A stretch of DNA of 5,252 nucleotides from Desulfovibrio sp. GTDB lineage: Bacteria; Desulfobacterota; Desulfovibrionia; Desulfovibrionales; Desulfovibrionaceae. Below the pieces are notes generated by a model that did not search any database, had not been told where the DNA came from, and saw only the letters and a list, made by a program, of their open reading frames with translations. The stretch lies in NCBI GenBank assembly GCA_031282465.1, contig JAITDR010000044.1, forward strand, positions 1 through 5,252. Direction: 5' to 3'. Below, one piece after another: positions 1 through 5,191 of the stretch (position 1 is its first letter; each line of letters starts with the position of its first letter). Position numbers and translations under genes: made by a program.

Positions 1-20
1 GTTTTAGAAAATACTTCGCA

Positions 21-1001
21 TCACACGGCGAAACTGTTCACCAAAGAACCGACCAACAGCGTCCAGCCGTCTATCATAACGAACAACAGGAGCTTGAACG
101 GCATGGAAACCATCATAGGAGGCAACATCATCATGCCCATAGCCAACAGAATACTGGATATAACCATATCAAGAATCAAAAAAGGTATGTAAATCAGAAA
201 ACCTATGATAAAACCTGTTTTCAATTCACTGATCATGAAAGCAGCCGCCAGGGACATCAGCGGTACGTCATCCCGTGTTGCCGGGCGTTCCATCCTTGTT
301 ATGCCGTAAAATATGGATAAATCCTTCTCGCGCGTATGTTTGTACATAAACTCACGTATCGGCTTTTCCGCGTTGCTCAAAGCCTCGGCAAAATCCATGC
401 GTTCCTCAAGGTAGGGTTGCAGGGCGGTATCGTTAACGGCCTTGCCGACCGGGAACATGATGGCCGCGCTCATAAAAATGGCCAGACTCACCAGCACTTG
501 GTTGGGCGGAAGCTGCTGTACGCCGAGTGCTTGGCGCACAAAGTGAAAGACGACGATGATGCGGGTAAAGCTGGTTATGGTCAGCACAATGGCCGGCGCC
601 AGAGACAGGACTGTGAGCAGGAAAAGGATTTCCAGACCCAGCGCGACGTCGCGCGGTTCCATCGAGCCGCCGGACAGGGTCAACTGCATGCCGGGTATGT
701 TCGGAGCCTGCGCCGCCTGCGCCGTACCCGTCAGAAAAAGCACGGGAACTACTGCCGCAAAAAACACGGCGATGAGCGACAGATAGCGCGTTATGCCTGT
801 GGCCGGCGTTTTTATCCGGCCGCTCTCTCGGCGGTTGCGGGGCACAGTCGCCGTCCGCGTTGTCGGGAAGCGAAAAACATCACCGGCGAAAGCTCCGCCG
901 CACGCGGCTTTTCGGGAGGCAAGGCGGGAGCGCGCTTCCAACACAACCGGAAAATCCACACTGCCCGGACGCAACATTGATGTGCAATCGGCATCAAACA
1001 T
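21..1001 (-). CDS. fliP: FliP, flagellar type III export gate protein
   Basis: FliP is an inner-membrane subunit of the flagellar export gate; with FliQ and FliR it forms the pore through which rod, hook and filament proteins leave the cytoplasm. Numbering the 326-residue reading, a signal-peptide-like stretch lies at about 72-96 (ends TAQA). Membrane segments follow at about 122-155, 168-190, 250-285 and 300-322. Seen family motifs are PPNQ at 165-168, the FliP signature AAFMISELKTGF at 253-264, and the methionine-rich MGMMMLPP at 288-295, which matches the gate's methionine gasket. The ATG overlaps the end of fliO by 8 nt, suggesting coupling. FliP is usually about 245 residues, so the first 50-70 residues are atypical. 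A GTG at 845 would give 274 residues and put the signal peptide nearer the N-terminus. The family is certain; the start is not. The gene ends 20 nt from the window edge. Confidence 0.96.
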   Translation of the reverse strand: MFDADCTSMLRPGSVDFPVVLEARSRLASRKAACGGAFAGDVFRFPTTRTATVPRNRRESGRIKTPATGITRYLSLIAVFFAAVVPVLFLTGTAQAAQAPNIPGMQLTLSGGSMEPRDVALGLEILFLLTVLSLAPAIVLTITSFTRIIVVFHFVRQALGVQQLPPNQVLVSLAIFMSAAIMFPVGKAVNDTALQPYLEERMDFAEALSNAEKPIREFMYKHTREKDLSIFYGITRMERPATRDDVPLMSLAAAFMISELKTGFIIGFLIYIPFLILDMVISSILLAMGMMMLPPMMVSMPFKLLLFVMIDGWTLLVGSLVNSFAV

Positions 1002-1440
1002 CGGACTGCCCGCCCGCTTTCTTCAGAAGGCGCGCGAACAGGCGGGTGTCCTCAGGCGCGCCCTTCCCCGTTTCGTCGCTGCCGGGTTCGCCGTAACGAC
1101 CGGCCGGTTCCGGCACGGCACAGTTCTCCGCTTCCAGTTCAGCCAGCACGGTGACAGCGTGGTCCGTCACACCGATGAGCAGCCGCCTGTCCAGGCAGCG
1201 CAGCAGGAGAATCCATTTTTTCGGTCCCAGGGACAGCCGGCTTTCCACATACAGACCACGCCCGGAAGCGAGCAGTCCCGGCGCGCCGCCCCGTTTGACG
1301 AGAAAACGTGTAAGCAGCCAGAGCAGAGCCAGCAGGAAACAGATCAAGGCCAAGGCTTCGAAATAGCCGCTCCACGACCACGCCGATTCCGCTGCCGCGC
1401 GTACGACTGACGCTGTTGCGTTCTGCGCAGCCGTTTGCAT
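994..1440 (-). CDS. fliO: FliO, flagellar export gate assembly protein
   Basis: FliO is a small bitopic membrane protein that helps FliP form its ring during export-gate assembly. The 148-residue product has a short polar N-terminus, one membrane helix at about 26-48 (rich in Leu, Ile and Phe), and then the basic stop-transfer residues KRGG. A conserved FliO-type cytoplasmic beta segment follows at about 61-102 (GLYVESRLSLGPKKW, then LLIGVTDHAVTVL). The charged C-terminal tail is of low conservation. Its ATG lies only 3 nt after the fliN stop. AGGAG directly abuts the ATG, and GGGG lies 6 nt upstream, inside the end of fliN. FliO is poorly conserved across bacteria, so the call rests on the domain pattern plus its position between fliN and fliP, the usual slot. 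Confidence 0.9.
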   Translation of the reverse strand: MQTAAQNATASVVRAAAESAWSWSGYFEALALICFLLALLWLLTRFLVKRGGAPGLLASGRGLYVESRLSLGPKKWILLLRCLDRRLLIGVTDHAVTVLAELEAENCAVPEPAGRYGEPGSDETGKGAPEDTRLFARLLKKAGGQSDV

Positions 1441-1443
1441 CTC

Positions 1444-1989
1444 CTACCCCAGTTGCTTGACCCGCTCCATGGGACTGATGATGTCCGTCAGCCGGATGCC
1501 GAATTTTTCGTTGATGACCACGGCCTCGCCGCGGGCTACAATTTTCCCGTTGACGTAGACTTCCAGAGGTTCGCCGGCAAGCTTGTTCAGCTCCACCACC
1601 GATCCTTGGCCGAGTTGGAGCAATTCGTTGATCAGCAAGCGGGCGCGTCCGAGTTCCGCCGACACATCCAACGGGATGTCCAGAATAAAATCCAGGTCAC
1701 GTCTGCCCGTGTCCTGACGCGGCGCTTTGGCCTCGTCAGTCAAATCCTTAAAATCCATGACCTTGGCTTGGGCGGCCAAGGCGGCCTGCTCCTTCTCTTT
1801 TTTCAATCCGGCCTGCTCGTCGGCGGCCAGTGCTGCAGCCCATTCGGCGGCCAGAGCATCGTCGTCGGAATCACCGCCTGCATCGGGGGAAGCTTTTCCG
1901 CCGGCATCCGCGTTTCCGTTTTCTTCGTCGTCCGCGCCCAGCGATGCCGCCCATTCGGCGGCCAGGGCATCTTGGTCTTGATCGGCCAT
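1444..1989 (-). CDS. fliN: FliN, flagellar motor switch / C-ring protein
   Basis: FliN forms the lower rim of the rotor C-ring, takes part in CheY-P-driven switching, and docks the FliH-FliI export ATPase complex. Residues about 98-178 are a clear SpoA (C-ring) domain: FILDIPLDVSAELG at 101-114, then INELLQLGQGSVVELNKLAGEPLEVYV in overlapping parts, and ITDII-like LTDIISPMERVKQLG at the C-terminus. The 181-residue length exceeds the E. coli protein (137 residues). The excess is an acidic, Ala-rich N-terminal region that contains two copies of an ALAAEWAAxL motif, around Trp13 and Trp50. A charged, probably helical linker runs from about 58 to 90. The start is supported by GAGGA 7 nt before the ATG. 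The 75-nt gap after fliL suggests independent translation initiation. Confidence 0.97.
   Translation of the reverse strand: MADQDQDALAAEWAASLGADDEENGNADAGGKASPDAGGDSDDDALAAEWAAALAADEQAGLKKEKEQAALAAQAKVMDFKDLTDEAKAPRQDTGRRDLDFILDIPLDVSAELGRARLLINELLQLGQGSVVELNKLAGEPLEVYVNGKIVARGEAVVINEKFGIRLTDIISPMERVKQLG
1838..1971 (-). repeat. In-frame duplicated N-terminal motif in fliN
   Basis: Two 23-nt copies, at 1838-1860 and 1949-1971, match at 22 of 23 positions and are offset by exactly 111 nt (37 codons). On the coding strand they encode DALAAEWA at residues 7-14 and 44-51 of FliN, each followed by A-x-L and acidic residues. The single mismatch is a silent change in an alanine or leucine codon context, because the peptide is identical. 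The spacer between the copies is Gly/Asp/Asn-rich. This looks like a segmental duplication, or a repeat kept because the peptide is a docking motif. Confidence 0.85.
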
Positions 1990-1996
1990 GGCGGCT

Positions 1997-2001
1997 TCCT
2001 C
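1997..2001 (-). promoter_or_regulatory. Ribosome binding site of fliN
   Basis: GAGGA on the minus strand, 7 nt before the fliN ATG, is a good Shine-Dalgarno sequence. It fixes the start at 1989 and shows that fliN does not depend on read-through from fliL. Confidence 0.75.
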
Positions 2002-2035
2002 TTTCGGCAGAAGATACAGTGCATCGCACGCAGGC

Positions 2036-2060
2036 CCGGGCGGAGCTTGCCGCCGCCCGG
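2036..2060 (-). other. GC-rich hairpin in the fliL-fliN gap
   Basis: Perfect 8-bp inverted repeat, CCGGGCGG at 2036-2043 and CCGCCCGG at 2053-2060, with a 9-nt loop. It starts 4 nt past the fliL stop codon and lies about 35 nt before the fliN ribosome binding site. No T-tract follows on the minus strand, so it is not a typical intrinsic terminator. It may be an mRNA stability or processing element, a weak attenuator, or chance in GC-rich DNA. Confidence 0.5.
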
Positions 2061-2064
2061 ACGC

Positions 2065-2574
2065 CTACTGCACGATAAGGTCCGTGATAAAAATCTGAAT
2101 AACCTTGCCCCTGCCCAGGACGGTATTCAGGCGCTCCGTGATCTCGCTTTTCAAAAGAACTTTGTTTTCCGGCGCGGATATGTCCGCATAGGTTTTGGAC
2201 GACAACAGCAGCAACACCGCATCGCGGACGCGCGCCGCGTTGCGCTCCACTTCCTCTCTGACTTTAGGGTCAGATACTTCAAGCTCTATCTTCAGGCGTA
2301 TGAGACGCCGGCCCAAGGGGTCAGCCAGATTGGTGGCAAACGCGGGCAAAGGCACAGTGCGTCCGGGCTGGGGCGGGGCATCGGGCTGCACGCTCTCTGT
2401 CTGCTCCGTACCTTGCACCTTGTTCAAAACTCCCTCGAGCATGGGTTTAATCCGGTCACCCAGCAAAAACCAAGCAAGCGTCCCGCCGCCGCCCACAAAC
2501 AGCAGCAGGATGAACAGTATGATGAGCAGCTTGACTTTGCCCTTTTTTTTCGGTGGATCCGCGTCGCCCGCCAT
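2065..2574 (-). CDS. fliL: FliL, stator-associated flagellar basal body protein
   Basis: FliL is a single-pass inner-membrane protein whose periplasmic domain associates with the MotAB stator and supports torque, especially under load or during swarming. The 169-residue product starts with a short Lys-rich cytoplasmic segment (KKKGK at 9-13), then a membrane helix at about 15-38. A Pro/Gln-rich linker spans about 55-72. The FliL periplasmic domain runs from about 74 to the end: FATNLADPLGRRLIRLKIELEV, a helix with REEVERNAARVRDAVLLLLS, and the closing IQIFITDLIVQ. Length and architecture are normal for the family. It sits 24 nt after motB, with strong GGAGG 8 nt before its ATG. Adjacency to the stator genes fits its role. 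Confidence 0.95.
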   Translation of the reverse strand: MAGDADPPKKKGKVKLLIILFILLLFVGGGGTLAWFLLGDRIKPMLEGVLNKVQGTEQTESVQPDAPPQPGRTVPLPAFATNLADPLGRRLIRLKIELEVSDPKVREEVERNAARVRDAVLLLLSSKTYADISAPENKVLLKSEITERLNTVLGRGKVIQIFITDLIVQ

Positions 2575-2582
2575 AATCCTTT

Positions 2583-2587
2583 CCTCC
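2583..2587 (-). promoter_or_regulatory. Ribosome binding site of fliL
   Basis: GGAGG on the minus strand, 8 nt before the fliL ATG, lies in the short gap after the motB stop codon. It is the strongest Shine-Dalgarno match in the window and supports the start at 2574. Confidence 0.8.
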
Positions 2588-2598
2588 GCCGGACGGCC

Positions 2599-3330
2599 TT
2601 AACTGTAGGAAGCCGTCAGCGGCGCCGTCTTTACAAGTATCTCAAGCCGGCGGTTTTTCCGTTTGCCCTCGGGCGTGTCGTTCGGATACAGGGCCTTGTC
2701 CGGGCCGTAACCGCTCACGGAAAACCGCTCCGCCTGCACTCCTCCTTGCAGGAAGTGTTCCAACGCGGCCGCCGCCCTGAACCACGACAACTCGTAAAGA
2801 TATTCCGGATCCGACACCTCATGCACGGGGCCGGAATCCGTATGTCCGCTTATGTTCACTTCAGCGTTGAGGGCTTTAATAGCAGGAGTGAGGGCGTCAA
2901 GCAACGCTTTACCCGAGGGCTCCAAAAATGCCGAACCCGGTCGGAAAAGCAGCGCATCCGTCAAAATTATGACTACTCCCTCGCGATGTGCGAGAACGGC
3001 GCCGTCCGCGCCGGCGGCACCGTAGCGACCGAAGTCGGACGTCGGGTCGACTGCTGCGGCGGTCAGCAAGGCCCTGTATCCGGCCGGGTCGGACGGCGCT
3101 TTGACGATGCCTGCAACGAGCGTACCCGCTTTCCCGCCGTATGTCCCGCCTCCTGCTGCCGGGTCGCGCATCCATGCACTGATGCGGGCCAGTGCTGCTC
3201 CGTCGAGACCGGACATGCTGAGCAAAAGGACGAAAAAAGCCAAAAGCAGGGTCATCATGTCCGAAAAGGTCGGCAACCAGAGGCCGGGTTCCGTCGGGAT
3301 CTCCCTGCGCGCAGCGCGCCGTCTCGTCAT
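2599..3330 (-). CDS. motB: MotB, flagellar stator protein (orthodox copy)
   Basis: MotB carries the ion-accepting aspartate of the stator and anchors it to peptidoglycan. The 243-residue product has a basic N-terminus, one membrane helix at about 17-40 with FSDMMTLLLAFFVLLLSMS, and the essential Asp at residue 24. A Gly/Ala-rich plug and linker region spans about 41-115. The OmpA-like peptidoglycan-binding domain covers about 118-233, with GHTDS at 162-166, LSWFRA at 181-186 and KNRRLEI at about 225-231. Asp165 and Arg185 correspond to the diaminopimelate-contacting Asp and Arg known from OmpA-family structures. Its ATG overlaps the upstream gene's stop by 4 nt (ATGA), with GAGGAG 7 nt upstream. 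The sequence around the Asp resembles PomB-type proteins, so sodium coupling is possible but unproven. Confidence 0.93.
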   Translation of the reverse strand: MTRRRAARREIPTEPGLWLPTFSDMMTLLLAFFVLLLSMSGLDGAALARISAWMRDPAAGGGTYGGKAGTLVAGIVKAPSDPAGYRALLTAAAVDPTSDFGRYGAAGADGAVLAHREGVVIILTDALLFRPGSAFLEPSGKALLDALTPAIKALNAEVNISGHTDSGPVHEVSDPEYLYELSWFRAAAALEHFLQGGVQAERFSVSGYGPDKALYPNDTPEGKRKNRRLEILVKTAPLTASYS

Positions 3331-4304
3331 TGCCCTTCTCCTCGTACGTCTCCGGAAGCGTTGCCGGGCATACCGAGATCGAATCTGAAGCCTCGATAAT
3401 ACATTTCCCGTTTAATTTCGTCTTTTTCCCACAGGGTTTCCAACCTGCTCAGATATTCTTTGTCGCGCCCGTCCAAGACAAGGTCCACGCGACGGTTTTT
3501 CCGTCGTCCTTCGGGGCTGTTCTCCGAGAAACGGGGGCGCGAACTCCCGTAAGCCGCCATGCCGAGTCTTTCCCGCGGCATACCCCGTTCCTCCAGCCAC
3601 CTGTATACCGCCAAGGCACGACGAAAAGACAGCAGCCAGGTAAGATCCGCGCTCCTGCTGTCCGGGTCGGCGATGTAGGCTTCGCCTTCTTCATCGCGCC
3701 TCGATGTGCTGTGGCCGGCGACGAGCACGGGGTATCCGGCGCGCAGGAGATGAGGGAACACCGTATCCAGCAGTTCGCGACCGCGCGGGCTGAGGACGTA
3801 TCCCGGCTTGATCCGGCGCGGCTCCAAGGGGAATTCCGTCGAGTGTGCAGTTCCGGTGCCGGCTCCATCGGCCGTATCATCGGGCAGGAACAAGGCGTCG
3901 GCGCTGACGGAAAAAATCTGAACAGAGCTGTTTTCCTGAAAATCCAATTCGTTGCCCGTGTCGCCGTCAATCAGCGCATAGAGAGAGGCCGCATCGGACG
4001 CTTTTTCCGCTGCCGCTTCCGGTGTGAGAGCCGACCGGCCCGCTTCCGCGCCGACTTTGCCGAAGGTCGCGGATACCGAGCCGAGGGCGGCCGACCTGGA
4101 CCGCGCATCTATCACAGACAGGGAAATGAGCAGGACAAAAAAAGTAAACAGCAGAGTGACGACATCGGCGTAGATGACAAGCCACGAAGACGAGCGGGAG
4201 GCCGGGCTCCCGACGATTACCTCCCTGCCGCTCCGGACAAACCGTGCAACGCGCCCTGAAGGCGGCGCGACTCGCACCCCGATCTTGTGTCCCGCCCGTC
4301 TCAT
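3327..4304 (-). CDS. MotB-like OmpA-domain stator protein (divergent paralogue)
   Basis: The 325-residue product has MotB architecture. A basic, Arg-rich N-terminal extension (1-38) precedes one membrane helix at about 41-63 with YADVVTLLFTFFVLLISLS, which keeps the stator Asp at residue 47. A long Ala/Ser and acidic periplasmic linker (about 66-165) leads to an OmpA-like domain (about 167-277) with LSFRRAL at 225-231 and KNRRVDLVL at 269-277. The usual GHTD motif reads GHST at 197-200, so the peptidoglycan-contacting Asp is absent, while the matching Arg (229) remains. A charged tail of about 45 residues follows the domain. It lies between motA and an orthodox motB, overlapping both by 4 nt (ATGA), which suggests coupled translation and a stator role. 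It may pair with MotB, replace it under some conditions, or act as an accessory. The family is sure, the exact role is not. Confidence 0.88.
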   Translation of the reverse strand: MRRAGHKIGVRVAPPSGRVARFVRSGREVIVGSPASRSSSWLVIYADVVTLLFTFFVLLISLSVIDARSRSAALGSVSATFGKVGAEAGRSALTPEAAAEKASDAASLYALIDGDTGNELDFQENSSVQIFSVSADALFLPDDTADGAGTGTAHSTEFPLEPRRIKPGYVLSPRGRELLDTVFPHLLRAGYPVLVAGHSTSRRDEEGEAYIADPDSRSADLTWLLSFRRALAVYRWLEERGMPRERLGMAAYGSSRPRFSENSPEGRRKNRRVDLVLDGRDKEYLSRLETLWEKDEIKREMYYRGFRFDLGMPGNASGDVRGEGQ

Positions 4305-5062
4305 CGCGCCGACCTGCGTTTGCCCGGCGGCTGAAAGCCGCCGAGCTTTTCCATGATCACGCGAGGATTTTCCCCGCGGGCAATACCCAGCACGCCTTCC
4401 ATCTGCATTTCCATGATGGTGATTTCTTCCTTGGAGCGGTGCCGCAGTTTACCAACCATGGGCAAAAAGATAAAATTGGCCAGAATGGAGCCGTAAAAGG
4501 TCGTGATCAAAGCAACAGCCATGGACGGCCCTATGGACCTCGGATCGTCCATATTTTTCAGCATCTGCACCAGACCTATCACCGTGCCCATCATGCCTAC
4601 GGCCGGAGCGTAAGCAGCCAGGGAAGACGCCATGGCAATGCCGGTTTCATGGCGTGCCTCAGTGTTGTACATCTCCGTTTCCATGATGCTCTGAATGACT
4701 TCCGGCTCCAAACCGTCGACGGCAAGTTGAAGCCCTCTGCGCAGGTAGGCGTCCTCAATGCGCGGGATGCACTCCTCCAGGCTGATCAGCCCGTCGCGCC
4801 TTGCCCGGCCCGCATACTCCATGAACGTTTCAATGACGTCTTCCGCGGCGGGTACCGTACCGGTCAGCATTTTCCGTACCAATCCGCCGACGGAGAGTAC
4901 GGCACTCATCGGATAATTAGTCAGCAGGGCACCGAAGGTGCCTCCGAACACAATCAACATGGACGGAACATTGACGAACAGCATGAAATCGCCGTCGGCG
5001 GCGATCACCACGGCGATCATGCCGAAAGAAACCAACATGCCGAATATTGTCGCAGGATCCAT
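4301..5062 (-). CDS. motA: MotA, flagellar stator ion-channel subunit
   Basis: MotA is the inner-membrane stator subunit that pushes on FliG when ions pass through the MotAB channel. Four membrane helices are visible at about 4-22, 33-50, 148-168 and 182-202, with the large cytoplasmic loop between helices 2 and 3. In the loop, RARRDGLISLEE (86-97) holds the Arg and Glu that contact the rotor. Pro153 in APAVGMMGTVIGL and Pro201 in FLPMVGKL match the two conserved channel prolines (173 and 222 in E. coli). I place the start at the ATG at 5062, because GGAG lies 7 nt upstream and the first membrane helix then begins at once. This gives 253 residues, close to the family norm. A GTG at 5086 would add 8 residues but has no clear ribosome site. 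It is first in the operon. Confidence 0.96.
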   Translation of the reverse strand: MDPATIFGMLVSFGMIAVVIAADGDFMLFVNVPSMLIVFGGTFGALLTNYPMSAVLSVGGLVRKMLTGTVPAAEDVIETFMEYAGRARRDGLISLEECIPRIEDAYLRRGLQLAVDGLEPEVIQSIMETEMYNTEARHETGIAMASSLAAYAPAVGMMGTVIGLVQMLKNMDDPRSIGPSMAVALITTFYGSILANFIFLPMVGKLRHRSKEEITIMEMQMEGVLGIARGENPRVIMEKLGGFQPPGKRRSAR

Positions 5063-5069
5063 GCTCGAA

Positions 5070-5073
5070 CTCC
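5070..5073 (-). promoter_or_regulatory. Ribosome binding site of motA
   Basis: GGAG on the minus strand, 7 nt before the ATG at 5062. This decides the motA start in favour of that ATG over the in-frame GTG at 5086. Confidence 0.7.
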
Positions 5074-5138
5074 ACCCCGCCGGCACAGGACATTTCTGGT
5101 TTCATCGAGAAACGCCGGTTTATTGGGGTACCGCCCCA

Positions 5139-5185
5139 AACATCACAGGGACTCCGTCCCGGACCCTGCCGAGGGCAATGATGTT
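5139..5185. repeat. Nested inverted repeats upstream of motA
   Basis: Outer 7-bp perfect arms AACATCA (5139-5145) and TGATGTT (5179-5185) enclose 5-bp arms CAGGG (5146-5150) and CCCTG (5164-5168). An alternative inner hairpin is GGGAC / GTCCC (5148-5152, 5156-5160). A separate 6-bp hairpin, TTGGGG / CCCCAA (5123-5128, 5134-5139), lies nearer motA. No clear T-tract follows on either strand. Possible roles are a leader RNA structure for the motA operon, a regulator site, or a poor terminator of an upstream gene. Confidence 0.45.
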
Positions 5186-5191
5186 CCCCGG
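5172..5191 (-). promoter_or_regulatory. Weak sigma-54-like -24/-12 element upstream of motA
   Basis: On the minus strand GG at 5188-5187 and GC at 5176-5175 are separated by exactly 10 nt, and the -12 half reads TTGC. The -24 half reads CGGGG instead of TGGCA, so only the core dinucleotides match there. It would start transcription about 100 nt before motA. Flagellar genes often use sigma-54, but a GG-N10-GC match alone occurs often in GC-rich DNA. Confidence 0.22.

Noticed and set aside
336..980. 214-residue open frame on the plus strand opposite fliP
   Set aside because: Basic, His/Gln/Arg-rich translation with no domain; fully opposite the conserved FliP core.
812..997. 61-residue minus-strand frame overlapping the start of fliP in another frame
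   Set aside because: Considered as a small gene in the fliO-fliP boundary in case fliP starts late, but it has no ribosome site I can support and no recognisable motif.
1435..3399. 654-residue open frame on the plus strand, antisense to fliN, fliL and motB
   Set aside because: Very long for a shadow, but it is Arg/Gln/His-rich, matches no family I know, and lies opposite three clearly real genes and their ribosome sites. In GC-rich DNA antisense frames stay open often.
4210..4230. AGGGAGG Shine-Dalgarno-like site inside the MotB-like N-terminal extension, suggesting a shorter protein
   Set aside because: No ATG, GTG or TTG lies at a suitable distance after it, so the ATGA-coupled start is kept.
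3330..4259. 309-residue open frame on the plus strand opposite the MotB-like gene
   Set aside because: No recognisable domain, and the composition is typical of an antisense reading; the minus-strand gene has clear MotB/OmpA motifs.
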